Of a stretch of 64,000 nt of DNA, positions 1 through 7,939 are shown piece after piece. Each line of letters begins with the position of its first letter. The stretch's first letter is position 1. This DNA comes from Halomontanus rarus (lineage in GTDB: Archaea; Halobacteriota; Halobacteria; Halobacteriales; Natrialbaceae): contig NZ_CP071597.1 in assembly GCF_017357405.1 (NCBI RefSeq), positions 1,922,001 through 1,986,000 on the forward strand, written 5' to 3'. The position numbers were made by a program, and so were the translations under genes. The notes below the pieces were generated by a model. It saw only the letters and a list, made by a program, of their open reading frames with translations. It did not search any database and was not told the DNA's origin.

Positions 1-146
1 GCGTCGCTGTCGATACGGGAGCGAGTCACTTCGGGAACCGTCGTTACGTCCGGCGGATAGTCGCACTCGTGGGAGACCCCGACGGGCTCGATTCCGAGTG
101 CGGCGACGACCTCCGTCGCTGACGGAAGCGTCGTGACGACGTTCAT
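1..146 (-). CDS. BtuF-like cobalamin/iron-siderophore binding protein, N-terminal part only
   Basis: Only the first 48 codons are inside the window; the gene runs off the left edge. The start codon ATG is at 144-146 on the minus strand. The visible protein begins MNVVTTLPSATEVVAALG and continues through VGVSHECDYP. This is the opening of the BtuF/FepB-type substrate-binding fold (PF01497), in which the SATE(V/I) turn and the VGxSxxCDYP loop line the ligand pocket. There is no signal peptide in the visible part, as in the cytosolic or loosely attached 'cobalamin-binding protein' group of haloarchaea. A vitamin B12 or corrinoid role is inferred from the family; the ligand cannot be read from this fragment. 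Confidence 0.7.
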   Translation of the reverse strand, partial: MNVVTTLPSATEVVAALGIEPVGVSHECDYPPDVTTVPEVTRSRIDSD

Positions 147-184
147 GCCGGTCGGTACGGACCGTGCGGACAAAAGGAGTGGCG

Positions 185-823
185 CTATCGGTCGCGGTCG
201 GAATCGAACGTGCTATCGTCGAGATCGGTTTTACCGTCCCCTTCCTCCCTCTCTCCACCCTCGTTTTCAGTCGGCGATTCGGACCCGTCGAACGGATCGT
301 CGGTCCGGCCGAACCCGCCGTCGTCCTCGATGTCGGAGGCGGTGTCGGGACTGGAATCGTGATGGGCGTCGACGTCGAGCTCGTGTTCGCGTTCGCGTTC
401 GCGCTCACGGTCGCGCTCGACGTTCACCAGCTCGCCGTCGCCCGCTTCGACTTCGATAACGATCTCCTCGCCGTCGTCCTCCCGACCGATGAGTTTCGAC
501 ACAGCGGCTTCGGTCTCGTCGTTGACCGAGTTCACGAACTGCAGGGCGAAGTCGAGTTCGCGACCGAGTTCGGCCAGCCGGTCGTCGCGTGCCAGTTCGT
601 CGAAGCTGTGTGCGCCCTCGGGGTGGAGGTACTGGAACGGGTGATCCGACGGCACCTCCCGCAGGTCGATATCGAACGACCAGAGGATCGGCAGCAACTG
701 GGCGGCGTACCCGTACGGTTTCGGCGCGCGCCGACCTGCGAGCGTCATCGTCGCGGAAATCGCGGTCGACTCGGCGTTCGTATCGTAGTAGACGCCCGGT
801 AATCCGGGAATTGAGACTTTCAT
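185..823 (-). CDS. Conserved acidic haloarchaeal protein of unknown function
   Basis: I start this gene at ATG 823 (MKVSIPGLPGVYY), not at the longer open frame, because the extra 38 residues are arginine-rich and unlike the rest. The 212-residue product has an ordered first half of about 115 residues with no motif I recognise. It then has a charged run of alternating Arg/Glu/Asp near residue 150 (underlying DNA is a GTTCGC-type hexamer repeat, about 382-419), and an Asp/Glu/Ser-rich tail that is probably disordered. No signal peptide or membrane segment is seen. It is convergent with nothing and lies between a BtuF-like gene and an SDR gene on the same strand. Function unknown. Confidence 0.6.
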   Translation of the reverse strand: MKVSIPGLPGVYYDTNAESTAISATMTLAGRRAPKPYGYAAQLLPILWSFDIDLREVPSDHPFQYLHPEGAHSFDELARDDRLAELGRELDFALQFVNSVNDETEAAVSKLIGREDDGEEIVIEVEAGDGELVNVERDREREREREHELDVDAHHDSSPDTASDIEDDGGFGRTDDPFDGSESPTENEGGEREEGDGKTDLDDSTFDSDRDR

Positions 824-958
824 GGATCGGTCGAGGGCCGCTCGAGCCCTGAGCACACCGCCGGCATACCCACCCCCGTTTTGTGGGGTCCGGTATCGGT
901 CACGTTCGGAGACATGGTCTCGGTGTGTGACCGGCAATGACGACGAATACCGGCCGTC

Positions 959-1702
959 TCAGAATTCGCTGAACTTGTCCCGTCGGAAGAGGTCGAGTTC
1001 GCTCACCGAGGAGTGCTCTCGAGTCAGCGCGAACGTGATCGCGTCGGCGATCTCCTCGGGTTCGGACACCTCGCCCGCGTCGAAGCGGTCCTCGAACGCC
1101 TCGCCGTCGTCGCCGCCGAACTCCGAGCGGACCTCGGAGGGGTTCACGACGGTGACACCGATCCCGTCGTCGCCGACCTGTGCCGCGACGCTGTGGGCGA
1201 ACCCGCGGACCCACCACTTCGAGGCCGCGTACGCCGGGTTCGCCGGTCGGGGATACTGGCCAGCGAAGCTCCCGACGAACAGCAGGTGGCCGCCGCTCTC
1301 CCGGACGTGGGGGATCGCCGCCCGCGTCGCGTAGAAGACGCCGTCGACGTTCACCGACTGCATCGTCTCGAAGTCCTCGGTCGACAGCGACTCGACCTCG
1401 TCGCCGCGGGCCAGTCCCGCGTTGTTCACCAACCCGTAGAGCCCGCCGAAGGTGTCGACCGTCGTCTCGATCAGGTGATCGACCGCCTCGTCGTCGGTCA
1501 CGTCCGTCGACACGACGAGCGTCTCGATTCCGTACTCGGCCGCCACGTCGTCGGCGATATCCTCGAGTTGGCCCTCGCGTCGGGCAGCCAGAACCACGTT
1601 CGCCCCCTCGGCCGCCAGTGAGTGGACCGTCGCCTCGCCGATCCCCGAACTCGCGCCGGTGACGATGACCGCTCGACCGTCTAACCGCTCAGTCGCTCTC
1701 AT
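959..1702 (-). CDS. Short-chain dehydrogenase/reductase (SDR family)
   Basis: A 247-residue classical SDR oxidoreductase, the usual family length. The glycine-rich NAD(P) motif TGASSGIG is at residues 15-22 and NNAG at 93-96. The catalytic Ser145, Tyr158 and Lys162 (YAASK) are in place. Basic residues after the second strand (AARR, 39-42) suggest an NADP(H) preference, which is inference. The substrate cannot be predicted. I chose ATG 1702 because it places the first beta strand directly after the start; the longer frame to 1810 adds 36 residues of low-complexity sequence. It stands alone, upstream of the transposon region. Confidence 0.88.
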   Translation of the reverse strand: MRATERLDGRAVIVTGASSGIGEATVHSLAAEGANVVLAARREGQLEDIADDVAAEYGIETLVVSTDVTDDEAVDHLIETTVDTFGGLYGLVNNAGLARGDEVESLSTEDFETMQSVNVDGVFYATRAAIPHVRESGGHLLFVGSFAGQYPRPANPAYAASKWWVRGFAHSVAAQVGDDGIGVTVVNPSEVRSEFGGDDGEAFEDRFDAGEVSEPEEIADAITFALTREHSSVSELDLFRRDKFSEF

Positions 1703-1934
1703 GGGAGTACATTGAAGGCTATCGAGTTGACTGTTTTCCCTCGAACGGGTGGTGGGTGTGGGTACTGCTCGAGGTGAGAGCCAGTGTAGCGAGGACGAAC
1801 TCGGTTCCATCGATCACACGGGTTCTTAAGTCGACCCGAAAACGTCGAAGTGGCTCGCGTGTATACATCAATGTTTGACGTCCTCCCCGCGCTGAAGCGC
1901 GAGGATTCCCGACCGCGGTTGGGGTATTTAAGGT

Positions 1935-3267
1935 CTACGAGCGGACTTGTTCTTGAGGCGCGAACGCGCCAGTTTCCTTGTCAAACAAGACCGTCGAAGG
2001 CTGCGCCAACCAACCGTTACTCCTATCCTCGGCCGAAACAGCCGACGGACTCAGAGGTACTTTTCGAATATTCTCCGCACCATTCACATCCGCATTCGCA
2101 ACCAATCCACACGAATCGCACACGTACAACCCACGCTCCACACGATTCGCATCCCGCTCCTGTCCACAACACGAGCACGTTTTCGACGTGTCCCGCTCAG
2201 ACACCGGGTTCACGTCGACACCCTGCATCTCAGCCTTGTACGTGAGAACGTTCGTGAACCGGTCAAACGCCCAGCCATGCAAATCGAGGTTGCCGTGTTT
2301 TCCCCAGTTCTTCACTTCGCCATCTTTGTCTTCACGAACGCCACTCAAGTCCCCGATAGTGATGGAGCCCACTCGTTTCTCCACACACCGTTCAACGATG
2401 TGCTTTGCGAGGGCGTGGAAGTAGTGGGTGCGGCGATTCGACCACTTGCGGTGGAGTTGCTCCGCCCGCTCTGACGAAGAGTCGTCACAATTCGCGATGT
2501 GTTTGCCGAAGTAGTAGCCGTCTTCTTTCAGACAACCGAGCGGGTACAATTCCGCGGTCTCATCCTCGTAGGCGAGTGCAGCGAACGTGCAAATGCCAAG
2601 GTCGATGCCCACGGTGGACTCACCGGGAGCGTCGGAGACGTCGATTTCGACGCGCCAGACGAAGTGGAGTTCCCACTCGTCGCCCGTCCATACTGCGCGA
2701 ACTTGTTGGACACTCTTCACGGTGGAGAGATCGATATCTGGCCGAGTTTGGTATTCGCACAGGGTGAAGTCGGACCAGTAGTCTTTCGTGTTCTTGCCTT
2801 TGGAGAGGCGGACGCGGTTGTTGTCCGCGTCGAGTTTGAACCCAGCGTGTTTGAACGTAATGGTGGAGCGTGGGTGTTCGTCTCCGTGTTTGCGGTAGCC
2901 GGGTGGTTTGGCTCGGGTGTCCCCGTTGTTTCTCTTGCCGTACCACGAGTGGAACGCTTCAGCGAGTTCTTGCAGAATTCGCTGTGCTCAATGAGCAAAG
3001 CTCATTGGCATCACGAGACGGCTTCGCCGTCTCGAACGAACTTGACTGCGAGTGTAGGTCATCATAGCGTTCGTGTTTCTTGAGGTACGACGTGAGTTCG
3101 TCGTGTTCTGGAATGTAGTCGATTTCGTCCCAGACGCGTTGAATGGTCCATCTTCCGACGTTCCAGAGTTTGGAACCGGAGAGCCCGAGGGCATTAAGGT
3201 CGTCTCCCACTTGCGAGTGGTTACGGATACTCGCTATAAATGTGCGTGAGACGACCTTATTCGCCAT
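1935..3267 (-). pseudogene. tnpB: TnpB-like RNA-guided nuclease, frameshifted by a small insertion
   Basis: Two open frames together make one TnpB. The N-terminal part starts at ATG 3267 (MANKVVSRTFIASI) and reads to a stop near 2959. The rest continues in another frame from about 2984 to 1935. The core includes the RuvC-like GIDLG, the segment GDLSGVRED, the zinc ribbon CSCCG...CDSC, and the final ADVNGAENI carrying the last RuvC Asp. Between LHSQSS (ending near 3040) and QRILQELAEAF (from 2984) lie about 55 extra bases forming two hairpins; removing them restores a normal TnpB. TnpB proteins are RNA-guided nucleases that help retain their element (established for other members). This copy should be non-functional unless frameshifting occurs. 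Confidence 0.85.
2985..3039. repeat. ~55-bp double-hairpin insertion inside tnpB
   Basis: Two perfect hairpins lie back to back. One has stem CAATGAGC/GCTCATTG (2989-2996 and 3000-3007) with an AAA loop. The other has stem CGAGACGGC/GCCGTCTCG (3014-3022 and 3026-3034) with a TTC loop, six bases further on. The segment separates codons that are adjacent in an intact TnpB (QSS and QRIL) and its length is not a multiple of three. The limits are inferred from the protein reading and may be off by a few bases. The layout matches the pair at 5868-5915. Confidence 0.7.
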
Positions 3268-3452
3268 ACGTAACCTATGTTTGTAAATTTACTTGAAGGT
3301 TCGGTTTCGTGTTTGCGTGGAATATCCAGTCGTGCTATCGTCGGTGTATAGCGTCATCGTGTGACGGCGCGTATCCCCGCCGTGAACGGCGAGGCTTTGC
3401 GCCTGCTTAACCCGTAAGAGCTTACTGGCGAACCCCCACTCTAGTCGTAGAG

Positions 3453-3995
3453 ATGAGAGATCTAACGGAAGATGAAGAAATCGAACGAGCTATTCGATAT
3501 CTGGTGCATTCGTTCGAATCCTCGGGAGATAACCAGAAACCGGTGATCCTCCACAGCACAAGAGTGGGAATGGATCTTTACGACAGAGATTACGAAAAGC
3601 GCATCGTCATCTCTGGCCTTCTCCACGACCTAGTAGAGGATACGGATGTGACTTCCGATGAGATTCGTTCGAAGTTCGGAGAAGACGTTGCAAATATCGT
3701 GGACGCCACTAGTTTTGACGAGAATATCGGCGACTATCTCGAAAGGCAGTACAATATGTATGAAAGGTGCTTCGAACTGGGAAGAAGTGCGGTGGCTGTG
3801 AAAGCTGCGGATATTTTAGACAACAGTGACTACTACGGCTTGGGAGACTCGGAAGAACTGCAAAAGAATCAGATCGAAAAGATGGAATATTTCATTGAGA
3901 AATCTGAACCATATATCGGGGAGGAAGACGTATTTCAGGAACTCAATGACAAGTTCCCCATTGTGAAGGAGCGAGTGAAAAACAGTGAGAGTTGA
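3453..3995 (+). CDS. HD-domain hydrolase resembling small alarmone (ppGpp) hydrolases
   Basis: A 180-residue single-domain protein. The expected HD metal ligands are visible: His34 (ILHSTRVG), His58-Asp59 in GLLHDLVEDTD, and Asp120 in VKAADILDNS. The order HSTR, LLHDLVEDT, FGEDVANIVDATS, VKAADxLDN follows the hydrolase domain of RelA/SpoT and Mesh1-type enzymes (LLHDVVEDT, FGxxVAxLVDGVTK, KLADRLxN). The reaction would be removal of pyrophosphate from (p)ppGpp or a related nucleotide; that is inference, and another HD phosphohydrolase substrate is possible. Codon use is clearly AT-richer than the chromosome (AGA, ATA, AAT are frequent) and the gene abuts a transposon, which suggests recent transfer. 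Neighbours give no partner synthetase. Confidence 0.65.
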   Translation: MRDLTEDEEIERAIRYLVHSFESSGDNQKPVILHSTRVGMDLYDRDYEKRIVISGLLHDLVEDTDVTSDEIRSKFGEDVANIVDATSFDENIGDYLERQYNMYERCFELGRSAVAVKAADILDNSDYYGLGDSEELQKNQIEKMEYFIEKSEPYIGEEDVFQELNDKFPIVKERVKNSES

Positions 3996-4182
3996 TATTT
4001 GATTTGTATCGGAATGGGTATCGGCTGGCTCCCGAGTCAGCAGAGTTGATTTGGCGTTCTACATCTCACGTTCAGAGTGCCTTGTCGATGCTGTGAGTGA
4101 GACAGCCAACTGCAAGTTCACGGAACTGCTTCTACCAGAGCCGTGAGCGGACGAATGCGCCGTATTTCCGTTTGAGACGAGT

Positions 4183-5523
4183 TTACATGACGTACTCGTC
4201 GGCGATCTCGTTCGGGGCGATCAACTCGAGGTCGCCCGCCGCCCGGAGCTCTGCGAGGTGTGCCGCGGTCTCCTCGAGCGCCGCGGCGTCCGATTCGTCC
4301 ATCTCGTAGAAGACGATCGTCGTGATGCCGCCGCGTTCGGCGGTCCAGTCGAGCGCGGCGATCATCTCCTCGGCGTCGAGGTTTCGCTGGCCCTCGTGTC
4401 CCGAGATGCGCGTGAGGTTGTACGGGTTGGCCGCGACCCCCTGGGACATGTGTCGCCCCGCCCAGGCGATGTCGTAGTTCTCCGCGACGAGGTCGTACAT
4501 CTCCGGAGTGTACCATCCGCCGGAGAAGCCGAAGTACTGCGCGTCGTCGTATCCCTGCTCGTCGAACCACTCGAGGGGGTCGAGGATGTCCGATTCGACC
4601 TCGTCGGCCTCGACTCGGTTCAGGTGAAGGCCACGCGCGCCGACAGTGCCGACCGACCAGCCGGCGTCGACGAGCTCGACCAGCTGGTCCTCGGTCATCC
4701 GATCGCCGGTCGCATCCTCGCTCTCGCGGATTCTGGAGGTCGCGACGAAGGTCGTTCCCGTCAGGTCGTATTCTTCCATAATCGGGAACGCTCGCGTGTA
4801 ATCCGACTCGAACCCGCCCTGGAACTGTATCATCACCCGGCCCTCCTCGACCCGGGAGGTGAAGTGGAGATCGTCGACCCAGATCTCACCTTCGCTCTCC
4901 TCGCCCGTCCAGTACCCGATCTGGATTTCGGTGATCGCGCTCAGGTCGGGGTCGCCGGAGACGTCCGTGTGCCCGAAGTCGAGCCTGTCGAACGGCCGCT
5001 CCTCGTGGACGAACTGCTGGAACTGGAGGTAGTTCCCGTCCTCGTCGTGGAGCTGGATTATCGGACTCGCCGAACCGGTGGCCGCCAGCGCCAGACCGGG
5101 GACGACCTCCCGGACGTCGATGGGCCCGGACAACTCCCGCTTGATCCTGATCTGACTCTCGGATTCGGACGCCGTCAGGCGGGCCGACTGAGAGCCGACG
5201 GACGCCCGCTCTCCGTCCGCCTCGAGCGTGCCGGCGACCGCCTCCCACGCGCCTAGGTCCTCGAAGTCGTCGAACGTGCCGACCAGGTCGGATCCCTCGT
5301 CGTCTTCTTCCTCGTCTCCGTCTTCGTCCTCGTCTTCACCCTCCGCTTGCGATTCATTGTCGTCCTCTACTTCCTCGTCCGGTTCGACGTCATCGGTATC
5401 GTTGTCACTCGGCTCGTCGTCGCCGTTGCCCTCGTCGTCGGGATCTTGGTTGCCAAAGCATCCCGCGACCGAAAGAGCGAGCGCTGTTGCCGTCGTACTC
5501 GTAAGATACGTTCGTCGTCTCAT
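4183..5523 (-). CDS. Exported lipoprotein with a degenerate polysaccharide-deacetylase (NodB-like) domain
   Basis: A 446-residue protein with a lipobox ending at Cys22 (ALSVAGC) and a long Asp/Glu linker, about residues 27-79. Residues about 80-225 look like a carbohydrate-binding beta-sandwich. A C-terminal NodB-type barrel follows (GRVMIQF, GGFESDYTRAFPIMEEY, TGTTFVATSRI). In active family members the first motif is TFDDG and the second is (S/T)HxxxH. Here the first reads QFQGG and the second region reads TVGARGLHL, so the catalytic Asp and metal-binding Asp/His residues are absent although the surrounding fold sequence is kept. I infer a surface glycan-binding or scaffold role, not an enzyme. 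It stands alone on the minus strand. Confidence 0.75.
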   Translation of the reverse strand: MRRRTYLTSTTATALALSVAGCFGNQDPDDEGNGDDEPSDNDTDDVEPDEEVEDDNESQAEGEDEDEDGDEEEDDEGSDLVGTFDDFEDLGAWEAVAGTLEADGERASVGSQSARLTASESESQIRIKRELSGPIDVREVVPGLALAATGSASPIIQLHDEDGNYLQFQQFVHEERPFDRLDFGHTDVSGDPDLSAITEIQIGYWTGEESEGEIWVDDLHFTSRVEEGRVMIQFQGGFESDYTRAFPIMEEYDLTGTTFVATSRIRESEDATGDRMTEDQLVELVDAGWSVGTVGARGLHLNRVEADEVESDILDPLEWFDEQGYDDAQYFGFSGGWYTPEMYDLVAENYDIAWAGRHMSQGVAANPYNLTRISGHEGQRNLDAEEMIAALDWTAERGGITTIVFYEMDESDAAALEETAAHLAELRAAGDLELIAPNEIADEYVM

Positions 5524-6062
5524 GTGACAAGCACGCTGATTCGCCGATGTCAGATTGTTACTCGTAACGTATCTCTACTAGACCGGATCTACCGCGAATA
5601 TTTCCATCAGTAATCCGACCGAACGGGACCGACGCGGAGTCGCCGCACAAATCACGTCGGAAAACGTCTGTACGAGTGGATAGAACGTACTCTACGGGAC
5701 TCACTCTCACCCTACATCCCGTGTTGATCATCAATCGACGATTGAATCACGGGGACCGATGCACGTAACGCAGTCCTTCTACGAGTACCAGTCGTAACCC
5801 CTCCGACGACGCCAGTCGTCGGCTTTCACCTCGAGTTGGAATTCCGTGACGGCGTGTATCCCCGTCCTCAGAAATCAAAGATTTCTGATGGGGTGCACGA
5901 GAGCTTGCTCTCGTGAACGCCGTAAACTGCCAGATTTTCGACTGCTAATCACATAGCTGATTCCGCCCGTCGAACCGGCTCTTCGATTGGCCCACAATAT
6001 CGAAACGAGTGCTTCGTGTTCCGTCTTCTCGAAAGACGGAAAACCGGACTGCAAGGAAAGCC
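5524..6062. other. Long intergenic stretch with a solo transposon end
   Basis: No credible gene is seen in these 539 bases; short frames overlap the next gene's 3' end. The right half holds the solo IS-like end and double hairpin described separately (5846-5915). The left half (5524-5840) has no recognisable structure beyond the upstream region of the lipoprotein gene. Confidence 0.6.
5846..5915. repeat. Solo IS1341-type end with double hairpin
   Basis: Bases 5846-5864 (GTGACGGCGTGTATCCCCG) match 18 of 19 positions of the end upstream of tnpB at 3361-3379. Immediately after come two perfect hairpins. The first has stem TCAGAAATC/GATTTCTGA (5868-5888) with an AAA loop. The second has stem CACGAGAGC/GCTCTCGTG (5896-5915) with a two-base loop. 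No transposase gene is attached. This looks like a non-autonomous, palindrome-associated element or a decayed remnant. Confidence 0.65.
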
Positions 6063-7643
6063 TCAGTACTCCTCGAGATCGTACAACTCGCCGTATTTGT
6101 TCTTCGCGTACTCGAGGAAGTGATCGGCGGTGTACTCCTCGCCGGTCGCCCGCTCGATGAGGTCGGGCGTGGTGTAGCGCTTGCCGTGTACGTGAATCTG
6201 CTCGCGGAGCCAGCCGTTGAGATCGTCGAACTCGCCCTCGCGGGTATGCTCGTCGATATCGCCGAGGTCCGCTTCGGCGGCGGCGTACAGCTGGGCCGCC
6301 AGCACCGACCCCAGCGAGTACGTCGGGAAGTAACCGAAGGAGCCGTGGGACCAGTGGATGTCCTGCAGGCAGCCCTCCGCGTCGGTGTCGGGGCGGACGC
6401 CGAGGTACTCCTCGTACTTGTCGTTCCAGACTTCGGGCACGTCCTCGACCGCGAGGTCGCCACGGATCAGGTCGCGCTCGACCTCGAACCGGATCACGAT
6501 GTGGAGGTGGTAGGTGAGTTCGTCCGCCTCGACGCGAATGAGGTTGTCGTCGTAGACCTGGTTCGCGGCCTCGTAGGCGTCGCGGGGCGTGACGTCCTCG
6601 AGCGCGGGGAACCGCTCCTGAACGGCGGGCAGGAACCGCTCCCAGAAGGGCTGGGAGCGACCGATATGGTTCTCCCAGAGCCGGGACTGTGACTCGTGGA
6701 CGGTGAGGTCCCGCGCCTCTCCGAGGGGGGTGCCGTACCCCTCGTCGGGGAGGCCGATGGTGTAGTTGGCGTGGCCGAACTCGTGGATAGTCGACGTGAT
6801 CGAACCCAGCAGATCGGACTCGTCGAACCGGGTCGTTACCCGCGCGTCGAACTGCGTCCCCGAGGAGAACGGATGCGGTGCCGTGTCGAGTCTCCCCCGG
6901 TTCCAGTCGTACCCGAGCGTGTCGAGGACGTCTCGAGCGAGTTCCTCCTGCGTCTCGTCGTCGAACTCGCCAGAGAAGGCGTCGGTCTCCAACTCCGCGT
7001 CACTCTCGTCGATCGCCTCGATCAACGGGACGAGTTCCTCGCGCAGGCGCTCGAGGATTCGTTCTGCGGTCTCGATGTCGATGTACGGCTCGTAGTCGGC
7101 GAAGAGGACGGCGTAGGGGTCCGCGTCGGGATCGATGTGGTCGGCGTACTCCCGCTTGAGTTCGACGAGTTTCTCGAGGGTCGGCGCGAAGATCGAGAAG
7201 TCGTCTTCCTCCTTCGCTTCCACCCACGTCGGGTGGGCGTTCGAGGTCGTCTCGGAGATCTCCGCGACGAGTTCCTCGGGGACCTTCATCGAGCGGTCGT
7301 AGCGCCGGCGGACTTCGCGGACGACGGCCTGCTGGTCTTCCGCGAGGTCGCTACTCGCGGCTTCACCGCTCGTATTTCGAGACGACTCCGTCGTCTCGCT
7401 CCCTTCTAATTCCTCGAGCAACTCGCCGGTCTCCTCGTCGGTGAGCAGTTCGTGACTGATCGAGGAGAGCGTCGACAGCTGTTTCGCCCGCGCCGGCGTC
7501 CCGCCCTCGGGCATCATCACTTCCTGGTCCCACTGGAGGATGCCGGCGGCGTTGCCGACGTTGGTGATGCGTTCGACTCGCTGTTCGAACTCGTCGTAGG
7601 TGTCGGCGTCGCCTTCGGCGGCCGAATCCTGTTCTGTCGCCAT
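6063..7643 (-). CDS. M32 family metallocarboxypeptidase (carboxypeptidase Taq type)
   Basis: A 526-residue cytosolic metallocarboxypeptidase, close to the family length of about 500. The zinc motif HEFGH is at residues 287-291. Typical M32 segments are present: ILQWDQEVMMP near the N terminus, NxPHPFSSG-like (TAPHPFSSGTQFDARVTTR), and the ESQSRLWEN block. The enzyme trims C-terminal residues from peptides with broad specificity. Start ATG 7643 (MATEQDS) is chosen over the longer frame; ATG 7646 is equally possible. Oddity: residues about 82-97 (rich in Ser/Thr/Glu) are an in-frame extra segment whose DNA at 7351-7398 is palindromic; see that entry. It is convergent with nothing close and appears monocistronic. 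Confidence 0.9.
   Translation of the reverse strand: MATEQDSAAEGDADTYDEFEQRVERITNVGNAAGILQWDQEVMMPEGGTPARAKQLSTLSSISHELLTDEETGELLEELEGSETTESSRNTSGEAASSDLAEDQQAVVREVRRRYDRSMKVPEELVAEISETTSNAHPTWVEAKEEDDFSIFAPTLEKLVELKREYADHIDPDADPYAVLFADYEPYIDIETAERILERLREELVPLIEAIDESDAELETDAFSGEFDDETQEELARDVLDTLGYDWNRGRLDTAPHPFSSGTQFDARVTTRFDESDLLGSITSTIHEFGHANYTIGLPDEGYGTPLGEARDLTVHESQSRLWENHIGRSQPFWERFLPAVQERFPALEDVTPRDAYEAANQVYDDNLIRVEADELTYHLHIVIRFEVERDLIRGDLAVEDVPEVWNDKYEEYLGVRPDTDAEGCLQDIHWSHGSFGYFPTYSLGSVLAAQLYAAAEADLGDIDEHTREGEFDDLNGWLREQIHVHGKRYTTPDLIERATGEEYTADHFLEYAKNKYGELYDLEEY
7351..7400. repeat. Palindromic in-frame insert inside the carboxypeptidase gene
   Basis: A perfect hairpin with stem CGAGACGAC/GTCGTCTCG (7378-7386 and 7390-7398) and a TCC loop lies beside an imperfect one (GCGG/CCGC, 7357-7369, loop CTTCA). 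The stem resembles the CGAGACGGC hairpin in the tnpB insert. The encoded residues fall in a loop between the conserved ELLEELE and DLAEDQQAVV parts of the M32 protein. The idea that it is a micro-insertion is inference. Confidence 0.5.
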
Positions 7644-7939
7644 CATCGGAGTATCGCACGCGAAGGCCAAGAACGTCGTGGTTCCGTAACCGTTTGGTCC
7701 GGTTCAGGTTCCAGACCACGGAACGCCGACGCTTTCGCTACCCGGACCACGGTCGCTCCGACGCTCACGATTCGACACGAGATTGCCTCAGTCGTCGCTC
7801 GAATTTCGTCACGAAACCTCGAGTTCGACGCGCAGTTCGGACGAGAGCAACCGCCACCGAGAGACTACCGGGTTGCCGACGCGAATCGCACGCGAGTACC
7901 CCGCCGTCGAGTTCCCTCCATCCCGCTGGCTCGAACGGC

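Larger units (their letters stand above)
1878..3379 (-). mobile_element. IS200/IS605-superfamily (IS1341-type) element with tnpB only, degenerate
   Basis: The element carries a tnpB-like gene and no tnpA, the IS1341 arrangement. On the side downstream of tnpB (about 1878-1912) there is an end with an imperfect palindrome: stem CGCGCT/AGCGCG with a GA loop, inside a GACGTCCTCCCCG context. On the side upstream of tnpB (3361-3379) there is GTGACGGCGCGTATCCCCG followed by a GC-rich imperfect hairpin. Near-copies of both ends occur alone elsewhere in this window (5846 and 19701), which supports the assignment of the boundaries to within some tens of bases. Subterminal palindromes instead of terminal inverted repeats, and no target duplication, are family features. 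A guide (omega) RNA would be expected to overlap the tnpB 3' end and the 1880-1935 end. Confidence 0.75.

Noticed and set aside
4020..4180. Possible transposase remnant between the HD gene and the lipoprotein
   Set aside because: Short minus-strand reading (ELAVGCLTHSIDKAL) vaguely recalls transposase text, but I cannot tie it to a family with confidence.
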